The notes: a model not told the origin generated them from the sequence alone. A stretch of DNA of 64,000 bases from Pontibacillus yanchengensis (GCF_009856295.1 NZ_WMEU01000004.1:62001-126000), one strand, 5' to 3'; shown: positions 44,670 through 53,822, counted from the first letter of the stretch. Numbers and translations: made by a program.

Positions 44670-47057
44670 GTGAAGAAAAGTAAAATTTTGACGTCTGCAT
44701 TGGCGCTTACATTAATGGTAGGGCCATTAAGTACAAGTGCAATGGAAAAAAAGGTAGAAAGTGTGGAGGACCTACATAAGCATCACTCACATGAGGGTTC
44801 ACCGTTCGACCTGGCAATTGCCAATGATGAAAAACTAATCGAAATGCTAAAAGAGGACGGTAAGATTGCCAAGGATGCAACACCTGCTGAAGCGGAGAAG
44901 GGATTGAATAAGTTTCTGAAAGCGAAGGCTGAAGGTGCTAAGAAAGAAGCGGGTGAGTTGTCTGAGGAAGCTGGAGATTCTAAAGCGAAGTTGAAAGAAG
45001 CGATGGAAAACAGTAGCTTAACAAGTGGTGCAGGTAATAAAGTTGGACAAACTAAGCAAACTGAAGTAGAAAGTGTAGAAGCAGAGACATATAATGGCGA
45101 AATGCGTACGGATAAAGTACTTGTTTTACTTATTGATTATCCAGACAAGCCACATAATTCCATGAGTGCGGATGAAACAGATATGTATTACGAAGGCGAA
45201 GGTGCATACTCTCCTGAGCACTATCAGGATATGTTGTTTGGAAAAGGTGGCTGGACTGGCCCGGACGGTAAAACCTATGTTTCTATGAAACAATATTATG
45301 AGCAGCAATCAGGTGGAAGTTATTCGGTTGAAGGGGAGGTTGCTGGATGGTACACAGCAAGTCAACCTGCAGCGGCTTATGGTGGAAACTATCCAACAGA
45401 AGATGATAGTGATGTGAATGCTCGTGGTCTTGTGAAGGAGGCATTAGAGGCAGCAGCAAACGATAAGAGTGTAGAGTTAAAAAATTATGATCAATGGGAT
45501 CGATATGATCTTGATGGTGATGGAAACTATTTAGAGCCTGATGGTCTTATTGATCACTTAATGGTCATTCATTCCGGTGTTGGTGAAGAAGCTGGTGGAG
45601 GTTCACTAGGGTCAGATGCTATTTGGTCTCATCGTTGGAATCTCGGCGAAGTATTTAATATAAAACGTACTAAATCAGATGTGAATTATTTTGGGAAAAC
45701 ATTGGCAGCTTACGACTATACTATTGAACCAGAAGATGGCGCGGTTGGTGTAATGGCTCATGAATTCGGACATGATCTTGGTCTTCCGGATGAATATGAT
45801 ACGCAGTACACTGGTGCAGGGGAACCAGTAAGCTACTGGTCGATTATGTCTAGTGGTAGCTGGGCAGGAGACATTCCAGGAACGATGCCTACTGGATTTA
45901 GTCCTTACATGAAGGAAATGTTACAGGCTTCAGCTGTAGTGGATAATGAGGGAACGGAAGGGAACTGGCTAACAGGTACTGAGGTTAATCTAGAGGATGT
46001 TAATAGTTATGGGGAAGAATTTCTTTTAGATGAAGCAGTAACTAAAGGTACGAATAATGATGTTGTGAAAGTAAATCTTCCTCAAAAAGAAACGGTTATT
46101 AATGAACCATATAGTGGGGAATCAGAATATTTTAGTGGTAGTGGTAATAATCTTGATAACTCAATGACAATGTCATTGGACCTTAGGAAGGTAATCAATA
46201 ATGCTGAGTTAACTTTTAAAGCTTGGTACGACATTGAAGAAGATTGGGATTATGCTTCTGTGAAGGTAAATGGTAAATCTATAAAGGGGGATATTACAAC
46301 AACGGATAACCCTTATGGTCAAAATCCTGGATTTGGTATTACTAGTAAATCAGACGGATGGATTGATGCTAAATTTGATTTGTCATCATATGCAGGTCAA
46401 GAAATTGAATTAGAAATTAATTATTGGACAGATGGTTACGTTGCGAATCCTGGTTTTTATGTTGACGATATCTATGTGTATGTTGATGGAGAGCGAACTT
46501 TCTATGATAATGCTGAAGAAACAAGTGAATTTGTTTTTAACGGGTTTGAAAAAACTGATGGAAAAGTCTATTCTGACCACTACTACCTACTAGAATGGCG
46601 TAGTCACAACGGCGTAGATGAAGGCCTTGCCAATATTCGTCGTGGAGCAAGCCTAATGACATTCGATGATGGTCTTGTTGTTTGGTATGTCGATAAGAAG
46701 TATAGCGAAAATTGGACAGGCATTCATCCTGGTGATGGATTTATCGGTGTCGTAGACGCTGATCAACACACGAATTACTGGAGTGATGGAGCAGTTGCTT
46801 CTACTCGCTACCAAGTTCATGATGCAGCCTTTAATTACGATAAATCAGTAGAAATGTTCTTGGATTATACGGACATCTATGGAATTACGTTAAAGGATAA
46901 TTATACTCAAAGAGGTGCACTATTCGACGATAGTGAAGACTACTCTAATGCAGGTTTAGTAGATGCTGGTCGTAATGTGCCTAAGTACGGTCTTAAGTTC
47001 CGTGTAACAGGTCAAAGTGACGATGGAACAGTAGGTAAGGTGCTAATCTTTAAATAA
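44670..47057 (+). CDS. inhA: Immune inhibitor A-type secreted metalloprotease (M6)
   Basis: A 795-residue exported protease. Signal peptide 1-24 (MKKSKILTSALALTLMVGPL), a propeptide-like charged region, and an M6 catalytic domain with zinc motif HEFGH (364-368) extended by DLGLPDEYD. The C-terminal half has a MAM-like/VEG domain and an immunoglobulin-like end with MTFDDGLVVWYVDKKY. InhA of Bacillus cereus and thuringiensis degrades antibacterial peptides and host or matrix proteins. GTG 44670 is the start, with GAGGGAGG before it. Acidic composition suits salty surroundings. Confidence 0.94.
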   Translation: MKKSKILTSALALTLMVGPLSTSAMEKKVESVEDLHKHHSHEGSPFDLAIANDEKLIEMLKEDGKIAKDATPAEAEKGLNKFLKAKAEGAKKEAGELSEEAGDSKAKLKEAMENSSLTSGAGNKVGQTKQTEVESVEAETYNGEMRTDKVLVLLIDYPDKPHNSMSADETDMYYEGEGAYSPEHYQDMLFGKGGWTGPDGKTYVSMKQYYEQQSGGSYSVEGEVAGWYTASQPAAAYGGNYPTEDDSDVNARGLVKEALEAAANDKSVELKNYDQWDRYDLDGDGNYLEPDGLIDHLMVIHSGVGEEAGGGSLGSDAIWSHRWNLGEVFNIKRTKSDVNYFGKTLAAYDYTIEPEDGAVGVMAHEFGHDLGLPDEYDTQYTGAGEPVSYWSIMSSGSWAGDIPGTMPTGFSPYMKEMLQASAVVDNEGTEGNWLTGTEVNLEDVNSYGEEFLLDEAVTKGTNNDVVKVNLPQKETVINEPYSGESEYFSGSGNNLDNSMTMSLDLRKVINNAELTFKAWYDIEEDWDYASVKVNGKSIKGDITTTDNPYGQNPGFGITSKSDGWIDAKFDLSSYAGQEIELEINYWTDGYVANPGFYVDDIYVYVDGERTFYDNAEETSEFVFNGFEKTDGKVYSDHYYLLEWRSHNGVDEGLANIRRGASLMTFDDGLVVWYVDKKYSENWTGIHPGDGFIGVVDADQHTNYWSDGAVASTRYQVHDAAFNYDKSVEMFLDYTDIYGITLKDNYTQRGALFDDSEDYSNAGLVDAGRNVPKYGLKFRVTGQSDDGTVGKVLIFK

Positions 47058-47113
47058 TATTGAACGCCTGTAACAAATTATTCTTTAGGTATGGTCACCC
47101 CCGACAAAAAACT

Positions 47114-47155
47114 GAGCGGTAGTAGTTCCCATTTGAACTATTACCGCATTTTTTT
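47114..47155 (+). terminator. Terminator after inhA
   Basis: GCGGTAGTAGTTC and GAACTATTACCGC form a long hairpin (one wobble) with seven T residues. Confidence 0.92.
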
Positions 47156-47157
47156 AC

Positions 47158-47325
47158 CCTAAATACATCGGATTGCTACCGTTCTCAGTGTTTTCTTTAT
47201 CTCATGAATGATTTGGGGAAGTTCGATCAAAGTCGCTACATCACGTAGTAATATCGAACCAGCCCACGTCCTGTGGGCAGTAGTTTGTACGTTGCTATAC
47301 TGGTGCTTGCGCTTTGTGCCCCTTT
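47158..47325 (+). repeat. Dispersed structured repeat, copy G (5' truncated, core direct)
   Basis: The leftmost CCAGCTCCAGCGCCC segment is missing. ACATCGGATTG, TTTCTTTATCTCATG, core AGTTCGATCAAAGTCGCTAC with ATATCGAACC, side hairpin CCCACGTCCTGTGGG and right end GTGCTTGCGCTTT are present. It directly follows the inhA terminator. Confidence 0.78.
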
Positions 47326-47396
47326 TTGTAATGCGTTTGTTGTCGGTATGACTGCTTTCTATGTCGTATTACTAGAAGCTTTCACTAGTTTTGTTG

Positions 47397-47430
47397 AATC
47401 GATTGATTTTTCTGAAAATAACAGTATATT
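47397..47430 (+). promoter_or_regulatory. Second copy of the inhA promoter module
   Basis: AATCGATT (47397-47404), TTGATT (47403-47408) and TATATT (47425-47430) repeat the inhA module with the same 16-nt spacing; roughly 43 of 50 surrounding bases agree. It drives the small gene at 47,478. Confidence 0.65.
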
Positions 47431-47477
47431 AATAGATACAAGCTTTTATTCGTAAAATTTGAAAGGGGAAGTGTCTA

Positions 47478-47792
47478 ATGAAAAAGGGAAACATGTTGTC
47501 TGCTATTTTTGCTTTGATGTGTACGATTGTAAGTTTGCAATGGAATGCTGTTGAAAAGTTGGGCAATCGATTTGCTACGCATTTGAATAGAGGCGAGATG
47601 TTTATTTTTGGCATTGGCATGGTTCCGAACGTGAATGTAATGGTGAAGAACATCAATAAGAATGATCTGCTTTTTGAATGGAAGAAATGTTTAAGTGCTA
47701 TGGTTAAAGAACCTGTGACTAAATATAGACAAAATCACTTCAATCGACGAGCCAGGGGGAGTCCGATTTACGTAACACAAAAAATCTATTAA
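47478..47792 (+). CDS. Small orphan protein, possibly the truncated start of an inhA paralogue
   Basis: A 104-residue frame with AAAGGGGAAG before the ATG. It begins like a signal peptide (MKKGNMLSAIFALMCTIVSL), similar in layout to InhA (MKKSKILTSALALTLMVG). The remainder (ATHLNRGEMFIFGIGMVPNV...) is not like InhA and ends with a basic tail. Given the duplicated promoter module upstream, the gene may be an inhA duplicate in which the body was lost and replaced by unrelated sequence. Function unknown; coding status uncertain. Confidence 0.45.
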   Translation: MKKGNMLSAIFALMCTIVSLQWNAVEKLGNRFATHLNRGEMFIFGIGMVPNVNVMVKNINKNDLLFEWKKCLSAMVKEPVTKYRQNHFNRRARGSPIYVTQKIY

Positions 47793-48058
47793 ATCATTTT
47801 CAATTTTCATATAGATGAATGAATACTACGTATATATACCATGTTGAGCGGTAAAAAAATTGAATGGGAGGTTTTGCGATACGATATACCTTTTTAAAAG
47901 TCTAAGGAAAGCTGAGTAAAAGACTTAATTGCAATGTAATTTTCATAGGAGATGGAGGCGATATAGAAAAAGTAAGAACTAGTTTTACCATAATCTCGGG
48001 CGAAATAACAAAAGAGGGAGGGGACACCAGGCAAAAACTGATCATAATAGACATTCTT
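47793..48058. other. Intergenic region with a possible coding remnant
   Basis: A frame ending at about 48,066 reads NVIFIGDGGDIEKVRTSFTI to LIIIDILKA-stop without a start codon, about 50 residues. It may be the tail of a lost gene. Nothing else was recognised. Confidence 0.3.
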
Positions 48059-48096
48059 AAGGCATGAGCTCTCATTCGAGCCCATGCCTTCTTTTT
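48059..48096 (+). terminator. Rho-independent terminator
   Basis: AAGGCATGAGCTC and GAGCCCATGCCTT pair except at one position, around TCATTC, followed by CTTTTT. Confidence 0.75.
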
Positions 48097-48097
48097 A

Positions 48098-48181
48098 TCT
48101 GAAATAGGCGAGAAAACCCCCATCTTCAAGGATGTGAAGGGCAAAGCACAATGAGTAAGTGGGGGATGAATCGCCTTCGGA
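48098..48181 (-). mobile_element. Probable right-end remnant of another IS605/IS1341-type element
   Basis: On the minus strand GGCGATTCATCCCCCACTTA leads to CCTTGAAGATGGGGGTTTTC. This CCCCCA...TGGGGG hairpin with GGCGATTCAT before it is the usual 3' end of Bacillus TnpB elements as I know them. No tnpB on that strand remains; the next element lies immediately to the right. Confidence 0.4.
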
Positions 48182-48183
48182 CA

Positions 48184-49540
48184 AGAGATAGATAATGCTA
48201 TCTCGATTGTTCTACACGAAACCAAACAAATGTTCTTATTTTACTTCCCTTTTGGTATAATGAAATAGAGGTAGGTGAAAAGGAATGAATGTGAAAAAAG
48301 CATACAAATTTCGTATCTATCCAACCAAAAAGCAAGGGGAGCTAATCAACAAGACGATTGGATGTTCTCGCTTTGTTTACAACTATTTTGTTGGAAAGCA
48401 AAAAAACAAAGACGCTTATTGGTATATCGCCAACGAAATGATGCAAAACGGTCAACTTACTGAAAACAATTGGAAAGGAGAGTTCTTTAACAAGAACCAA
48501 TCCATTAAAGCGGTTCGAGCATTAAAAAAACACTATCCATTTTTAAAAGAAGTCGATAGTATCGCCCTTCAAAAATCGGTTGAAATCGTGAATGATGCTT
48601 ATACTCGCTTTTACAAAAAACAAAACAGAGAACCACGTTTCAAATCAAAAAAGAATCCTGTTCAGTCCTATACAACGAAATGGGTAAATGGAAATATCGT
48701 TGTTTTGGCTAAACACGTTCAATTACCGAAATTAGGGCTCGTTCGCTTTGCCAAAAGCCGAGAGGTGGAAGGGCGTATCATAAACGCAACGATTAGACGT
48801 AATCCTTCGGGAAGATATTTCATTTCGATTGTAGCTGAAACAGAAGTTGAACCATTTGAAAAGACAGGTTCAGCCGTCGGTATTGATGTCGGATTGAAAG
48901 ACTTTGCCACGCTTTCAGATGAAACGGTATATGCGAACCCAAAGTTCTTTTGTACATTAGAAAAGAAATTGGCAAAAGCCCAACGCATTCTTTCCAGACG
49001 AAAAACAGGTTCTTCTAACTGGCAGAAACAAAAGATAAAAGTGGCGCTACTTCATGAAAAGATGGCAAATGCAAGAAAAGATATGTTAGATAAACTCTCT
49101 ACCGATATCGTCAAAAACCACGACATTATTGGTATTGAAGATTTGGCTGTAAAGAATATTTTAAAGAATCACCATTTTGCCAAAGCCATTAGTGAAGTAG
49201 CTTGGGCTCAATTCAGATCAATGCTTGAATATAAGGCAGCATGGTACGGTAAACAGGTTGTGACCGTAGCGAAAAACTATCCTTCCAGTCAGCTTTGTTC
49301 CACGTGTGGTCACAAAAATAAAGACGTTAAACATCTTGCTTTGCGTGAATGGGAATGCCCTACGTGCCAAACGCATCATCAAAGAGATATTAACGCAAGT
49401 TTAAATCTTCGTAACGAAGCACTACGATTAACCGCAGGAGCTGCGGGGATAGCCTAATCCACAACGAACCGATGGGTTGGTGTTCTTAGGAATCCCCACT
49501 TCAATCAGACCTAATGGTCGATAAGTGGCGGGTAGTTCAA
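48184..49540 (+). mobile_element. Solo-TnpB insertion sequence (IS200/IS605, IS1341 group)
   Basis: Left end: perfect hairpin GAGATAG-ATAATG-CTATCTC (48184-48203). Right end: hairpin CCCCACTT/AAGTGGCGGG (49494-49532) ending GTTCAA at 49540. Between them is only tnpB; no tnpA (Y1 transposase) is present, so movement would need a TnpA in trans. A TATAAT (about 48,256) precedes tnpB. Exact borders cannot be fixed without an empty-site comparison. Confidence 0.65.
48285..49457 (+). CDS. tnpB: RNA-guided nuclease TnpB
   Basis: A 390-residue TnpB, ancestor-type relative of Cas12. The RuvC residues are all present: D201 ([10 protein letters not shown]), E285 (IIGIEDLAV) and D368 ([12 protein letters not shown]). 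The zinc ribbon has C338, C341, C358 and C361 ([13 protein letters not shown]). The N-terminal helix-turn-helix part [17 protein letters not shown] is standard. The full length and intact catalytic set suggest an active enzyme. Known TnpBs use an RNA from the element's right end to cut the donor site and favour element retention. Confidence 0.95.
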   Translation: MNVKKAYKFRIYPTKKQGELINKTIGCSRFVYNYFVGKQKNKDAYWYIANEMMQNGQLTENNWKGEFFNKNQSIKAVRALKKHYPFLKEVDSIALQKSVEIVNDAYTRFYKKQNREPRFKSKKNPVQSYTTKWVNGNIVVLAKHVQLPKLGLVRFAKSREVEGRIINATIRRNPSGRYFISIVAETEVEPFEKTGSAVGIDVGLKDFATLSDETVYANPKFFCTLEKKLAKAQRILSRRKTGSSNWQKQKIKVALLHEKMANARKDMLDKLSTDIVKNHDIIGIEDLAVKNILKNHHFAKAISEVAWAQFRSMLEYKAAWYGKQVVTVAKNYPSSQLCSTCGHKNKDVKHLALREWECPTCQTHHQRDINASLNLRNEALRLTAGAAGIA

Positions 49541-49558
49541 TACCGGGGAAATACTATA
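49420..49558 (+). ncRNA. Candidate omega RNA of the TnpB element
   Basis: In characterised TnpB elements the guide RNA spans the 3' end of tnpB and the right end, with the guide just outside. Here the end of tnpB, the hairpin CCCCACTT/AAGTGGCGGG with inner GACC-TAAT-GGTC, and GTTCAA at 49,535-49,540 fit that form. The guide would be the next ~16-18 nt (TACCGGGGAAATACTATA). Limits are inferred. Confidence 0.45.
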
Positions 49559-49569
49559 TTAATATGATG

Positions 49570-49650
49570 TTACTTGTTTGCTTTGATTTTAAATGGATTT
49601 TTCTTTTGTGTCTGTTTTAAAATTTTTTTAATTTCTTTCTTACTTTTCAT
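49570..49650 (-). CDS. Very small basic protein (26 residues)
   Basis: MKSKKEIKKILKQTQKKNPF and a short tail; GAGGCGG lies 9 nt before the ATG. Almost half the residues are lysine. No family recognised; it may be spurious. It lies between the TnpB element and the next gene, on the opposite strand. Confidence 0.3.
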   Translation of the reverse strand: MKSKKEIKKILKQTQKKNPFKIKANK

Positions 49651-49774
49651 TTGTAAAACACCGCCTCTATGAAAAATGTTTCTATTATTTTGACCAAATG
49701 AGACTAGTTTTATACATAACTCTAGTAAACCTCTCATATCTTCTAGTAAAACGAGCAAAAGTAGGTGCGATCTT

Positions 49775-50368
49775 ATGAGAGTGTATAGTAAGCACGATGT
49801 TCTGGGACAAGTTTTGAATCTTCCAAGAGCATCTAAACATAGTAAGAGTTTCTATCACCAAGTTGTAAGAATGATTTCTTCTTTTTCAACTATGGTAGAG
49901 GTGCAAGTTACCGTTCCTTCGTTTGTGTATCTTCGCGCTAAGATACTATGTGAACATATCGAAGAAGAATATGAAATGGCATTTAGATTGAATGATCTTA
50001 TATGGATTCTGTATAAAGATTTTATGAGGCATTCCTTCCATAAAGCTGATTTATATCAAGTATATAAGACCTTTCAGGAGCGGATGGATGATTCCATTGA
50101 GGTGTATCATTATGGTCAGTTAGTTGAGAGATTCCAGCATAAGTCCACTCAAGTTAACAATATAATAGTAATGAAAGTGCCAAAAAAAGAAGTTCGCGAT
50201 GGGGAAGCATTATTAGCTGAAATGGATACACTATATCCAAATTCACTCATGTTTGAGGATATGGTTTCACAGCTGTTGATTCACTTTATGGAACAATATA
50301 AGCATCACTCATCTAAAGATATGGTTCATTCCTTAGTGAAAAAGGCAGAAAGGTACATGGAAAGATAA
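49775..50368 (+). CDS. Uncharacterised soluble protein
   Basis: A 197-residue protein without signal or membrane helix. It looks mainly helical, with many His, Tyr and Phe residues: NLPRASKHSKSFYHQVVRMI, DLIWILYKDFMRHSFHKADL and MFEDMVSQLLIHFMEQYKHH. I do not recognise a family. The next gene starts within 20 nt on the same strand, so they form a pair. AGGTG precedes the ATG weakly. Confidence 0.65.
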   Translation: MRVYSKHDVLGQVLNLPRASKHSKSFYHQVVRMISSFSTMVEVQVTVPSFVYLRAKILCEHIEEEYEMAFRLNDLIWILYKDFMRHSFHKADLYQVYKTFQERMDDSIEVYHYGQLVERFQHKSTQVNNIIVMKVPKKEVRDGEALLAEMDTLYPNSLMFEDMVSQLLIHFMEQYKHHSSKDMVHSLVKKAERYMER

Positions 50369-50386
50369 GGAGAGGTGGGATTGTGT

Positions 50387-50950
50387 ATGAGTGGAGATAA
50401 GGCGAAAACGGAGCAAATAGAGAAGCTACTAACTTGTCTTACAAAGGTTCAGGCGGAACAGGAAGAAGTCAATCATGAGCTTAAAGAAAAACAAAACCTT
50501 CGTGGCATTACAAGTAAAATTCTGAGAGAAGGTAAGAAATATTTCAATCAGGTGGTAGTTAAAAAATCACTGGTATTAGCCATAATTATAAGCTTATTTG
50601 TTTTTGCATCTGCTCCCATTCAAGTGTTGATTGCCTATAGTTATACGTTTCGTATCCCTATTTACATAGTGTCTAGTGTAACGGTTATCTTATATGTGAT
50701 TGGAAGAGGCGGGGATTGGTATAGGTGGGGCCTGAATGCATGTCTCCCCTTCCTTGTCACAACGATTTTTGCTCAAATGTCTAGTCTTGCACACGACATG
50801 TCGTACAAGGAATGGCTCCTTCAAGATACAACAAGTACGGGAAACATGATGGTTGCCTCTCTTGGATATGGGGTTCTTTTACTAGTTACCATATTGTGGT
50901 TTCCTAAGCTTTCGAAGCGTATGGTAGTACTACTTCAAAATTTCGTGTGA
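50387..50950 (+). CDS. Uncharacterised membrane protein with N-terminal coiled coil
   Basis: A 187-residue protein: a charged helical start (about 5-45, KTEQIEKLLTCLTKVQAEQE), then four hydrophobic segments (about 60-78, 86-104, 114-132 and 155-175). ATG 50387 is chosen; GGAGAGGTGG lies upstream, and in-frame TTG 50381 and GTG 50375 are alternatives. Family unknown. Paired with the soluble gene at 49,775, which may be its partner. The end overlaps a small gene on the other strand by 16 nt. Confidence 0.62.
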   Translation: MSGDKAKTEQIEKLLTCLTKVQAEQEEVNHELKEKQNLRGITSKILREGKKYFNQVVVKKSLVLAIIISLFVFASAPIQVLIAYSYTFRIPIYIVSSVTVILYVIGRGGDWYRWGLNACLPFLVTTIFAQMSSLAHDMSYKEWLLQDTTSTGNMMVASLGYGVLLLVTILWFPKLSKRMVVLLQNFV

Positions 50951-51042
50951 TTCGCTTTACCTTGTCGCTGTTTGTTTTGTTCATCTTGTTTTTGCTTTGC
51001 TTGAAAATCCTCTATAAAATCGTGTGTACTCTTCTTATCCAT
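50935..51042 (-). CDS. Small protein of DUF4023 type
   Basis: A 35-residue protein, MDKKSTHDFIEDFQAKQKQD with the ending NKQRQGKANHTKF, preceded by AAGGAGG at 7 nt. The pattern STHxF(V/I)E...NKxRQGKxN resembles the short DUF4023 family of Bacilli, whose role is unknown. Its ribosome binding site is one of the strongest in this area, which supports it as a real gene. Confidence 0.6.
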   Translation of the reverse strand: MDKKSTHDFIEDFQAKQKQDEQNKQRQGKANHTKF

Positions 51043-51122
51043 CTTGTTTCCCTCCTTTTTATGCATAGCATTACTGTAACCATTTTGTAGGAAAAGCATG
51101 CATAGGAAGGGGGAGAGAGATG

Positions 51123-51797
51123 CTAACTTTCCTGTGCGATTGATTCTTTTTCTTCTTCTACGGTTTGTGATGCGGATTTCACTAAGTCAGGCGAGTCGTT
51201 AATAATTTTTCCAACATATAGATACCCACCTATGATGGGAATCGTCAGTCCCCAGTTTACAACTTGTCTAAGTATAATTCCTTCATCGAACGCTTCTACT
51301 CCGTATTTAGTAATGAGCCAGGCTTTAATGCTAGCTAAGATAATATTTTGTAAGGCAAATGCAACTACGATCCAGTTAAAGATGTAGTATATTTTTTTGT
51401 GGAAGAAAAGCTTTTTATTGATTTGGCGATCGAAGCCTTGCAGTTCGGTGAAATCTAGAGCAAAATAGAGCGCAATTGGTCTTCTAATGATAATCGTAAC
51501 TAGAAATAAACCAGCCATAGCATAGGCATAATATACATTATTCCAAAGCAGATTGATTGCTGAACCTGATAACACATCAATAAGCGTACCAACAACAAGG
51601 GTGGAAATCATATAAATACCAAACACATTGATTTTTTTCAGTGCCTTGAAACGGTAAATCGTATAGATGATTCCAGGTACAGAGGACAAAAGCATGGCAT
51701 AATAATCTCCAATAGGATCGCGCAGCATATGCCAGATCACTAAAGGAAAAATGACGTAGCAGATAATATCCAGCAGGGCAAATTTGTTATTGTTCAA
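51123..51797 (-). CDS. Multi-pass membrane protein (VC0807-like)
   Basis: A 224-residue protein with about six membrane helices and a hydrophilic end rich in Glu. YYAMLLSSVPGIIYTIYRF and GLFLVTIIIRRPIALYFA resemble the VC0807-type family of unknown function. The start is TTG 51797 with GGAGAC before it. Single gene, divergent from the M20 dipeptidase. Confidence 0.7.
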   Translation of the reverse strand: MNNNKFALLDIICYVIFPLVIWHMLRDPIGDYYAMLLSSVPGIIYTIYRFKALKKINVFGIYMISTLVVGTLIDVLSGSAINLLWNNVYYAYAMAGLFLVTIIIRRPIALYFALDFTELQGFDRQINKKLFFHKKIYYIFNWIVVAFALQNIILASIKAWLITKYGVEAFDEGIILRQVVNWGLTIPIIGGYLYVGKIINDSPDLVKSASQTVEEEKESIAQES

Positions 51798-51958
51798 CGA
51801 GTTGTCTCCTTCTCTTTTTTTGTTTAGGAAGATTATATCATTCCATTATACTTAAGGATATTTTCATCTTGAATAATCTTCCTGAGGCATCTTGAAGCAA
51901 AATACCATTCTATTCCTTGTTATAATGAAAGTAAGATTTTATATAGGAGGTGCGATGA

Positions 51959-53311
51959 ATGAAACAAACCATCGCTTTACAAAAGGACCGTTACATAGAA
52001 GAACTTAAGGATTTTTTGAAAATACCTAGTATATCTGCCTTGAGCGAACATAAGCAGGATGTCCTTTCTGCAGCGAAGTGGCTGGAAGGGTCTCTTCAGA
52101 ACATAGGCATGGAAAATATCGAAATCATGGAAACAGAGGGACATCCGGTCGTATATGCAGATTGGCTTCACGCAGAAGGGAAGCCTACGGTGTTAATTTA
52201 TGGTCACTATGATGTACAGCCAGCAGACCCATTAGATTTATGGGAGACACCACCGTTTGAGCCTGTTATTCGTGATGAGAAGCTGTTTGCACGAGGGGCC
52301 ACAGATGATAAAGGACAGCTGTTTATTCATGTAAAAGCGCTCGAAGCCATCATGAACCAAGATGGAGAGCTGCCTGTAAACGTTAAGTTTTGCATTGAAG
52401 GGGAAGAGGAGCTAGCAAGTCCCAATCTCCCACCTTTTATCGATCAGCATCAGGATAAACTTGCTGCAGACGCTGTATTGATCTCAGATACGTCTTTCAT
52501 TGAACAAGGCCAACCAGCTATCTGCACTTCCTTACGAGGGGCACTCGCTATGGAATTGACGGTAAAAACAGCAAACTCTGATCTTCATTCAGGTGTCTAT
52601 GGTGGCGGAGTTCCAAACGCTGTGCATAGCCTCGTGCGTTTATTGGATTCTCTTCATTATCAAAATGGACAAGTCGCTGTAGAGGGATTCTATGAAGGGA
52701 TTCCAGAACCGACCGATGAGCTTAAGCAAGAAGTAGCTCAAGTTCCATTTAATGAAGAAAAAACCAAACAGGACCTTGGACTTGAAGCGCTATATGGAGA
52801 AGAAGGTTTCACATTCCAAGAGCGTACAGGTATTCGCCCAACCCTTGAAATCAACGGGATAACAGGAGGATTTCAAGGAGAAGGGATCAAGACCATCGTG
52901 CCATCGGAGGCGAGCGCAAAAATAAGCTGCCGACTAGTAGGAGAGCAGAATCCTCAACAGGTGTACGAAGCGATTCAGCAACATATCCACCAGCATCAAC
53001 CAGTGGGAACGAAAACGGAGATGAAGCAGTTTATTAAAGCCAATCCTGTTTCATTGGATTCTCAAAATGATATGATTCAAAAAGCTGCAGACGCTTATGA
53101 AGGCGTATATGGAGTGCGCCCACTATACCCTAAAGAAGGTGGGTCAATCCCCATTGTTGAAGTATTTTCACGCGTATTAAGTGCGCCAGTGGTATTGATG
53201 GGCTTTGGTTTGCCGTCGGAAAACTTACATGCACCTAATGAGCATTTTCATTTAGAGAATTTCACAAAAGGTATTGAAACGGTAACAGAATATTTGTATT
53301 CGTTAGAGTAA
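51959..53311 (+). CDS. M20-family dipeptidase
   Basis: A 450-residue metallopeptidase. Metal ligands: H in VLIYGHYDVQPADP, D in GATDDKGQLF, E-E in CIEGEEELASP, D in LISDTSF and the last H in NLHAPNEHF. The lid domain lies between about 190 and 350. The closest described relatives are DapE/ArgE-like dipeptidases acting on short peptides. TATAGGAGGTG precedes the ATG and a TATAAT box lies about 40 nt upstream. Substrate unknown. Confidence 0.92.
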   Translation: MKQTIALQKDRYIEELKDFLKIPSISALSEHKQDVLSAAKWLEGSLQNIGMENIEIMETEGHPVVYADWLHAEGKPTVLIYGHYDVQPADPLDLWETPPFEPVIRDEKLFARGATDDKGQLFIHVKALEAIMNQDGELPVNVKFCIEGEEELASPNLPPFIDQHQDKLAADAVLISDTSFIEQGQPAICTSLRGALAMELTVKTANSDLHSGVYGGGVPNAVHSLVRLLDSLHYQNGQVAVEGFYEGIPEPTDELKQEVAQVPFNEEKTKQDLGLEALYGEEGFTFQERTGIRPTLEINGITGGFQGEGIKTIVPSEASAKISCRLVGEQNPQQVYEAIQQHIHQHQPVGTKTEMKQFIKANPVSLDSQNDMIQKAADAYEGVYGVRPLYPKEGGSIPIVEVFSRVLSAPVVLMGFGLPSENLHAPNEHFHLENFTKGIETVTEYLYSLE

Positions 53312-53318
53312 TGATTAC

Positions 53319-53350
53319 AAAACACATCTCGCTGAGGTGTGTTTTTGTTT
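53319..53350 (+). terminator. Terminator after the M20 dipeptidase gene
   Basis: AACACATCTC and GAGGTGTGTT form a hairpin around GCT (one wobble), followed by a T run. Confidence 0.87.
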
Positions 53351-53737
53351 TTTTCTACTTAATAAATATTGACCAAAATCATTTTATAACCTCTAATGAA
53401 AATAGGTACGGACATACGATGCGCTATTTTTAACACTCCAAGTGAACATATGGTTTCTTAATTTAACATATCCAAACAATCATAAGCTCTGAAAATATAA
53501 AATAGCGTACCAGATGTCCTCAAAATTTATGATAAGCCACTTTTCTACAAGTGAGGCATAATCCAGCCAAGATAGAAAGTATTCTATTATTTTCTTTCAA
53601 CAATTTTTACCAACATACCAGTCGTTTTTACCGCAAACATCCCCGGTAAATCAACAATCATCCAGAAATATCATAGTGGAACGACGAATTACGACTAAAT
53701 ACGACATAATTTTTCAGAAATTTGCGAAGAAAATAAA
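53351..53737. other. AT-rich intergenic region before the glycogen operon
   Basis: About 390 nt without a gene, beyond which the glg promoter begins. Short ACGAC motifs recur at 53,681-53,706. No cre site or riboswitch was recognised. Confidence 0.5.
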
Positions 53738-53766
53738 TTGTTATCATATCTCGGTAATTTTATAAT
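53738..53766 (+). promoter_or_regulatory. Promoter of the glycogen operon
   Basis: TTGTTA (53738-53743), exactly 17 nt, then a perfect TATAAT (53761-53766), about 57 nt before glgB. This looks sigma-A dependent, whereas glg of Bacillus subtilis depends on the sporulation factor sigma-E. Confidence 0.75.
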
Positions 53767-53822
53767 GAAAGTATGTACAAGAGTAACGTATTAAATTTTG
53801 ATAGACGAGAAGGAGTGTCGGT

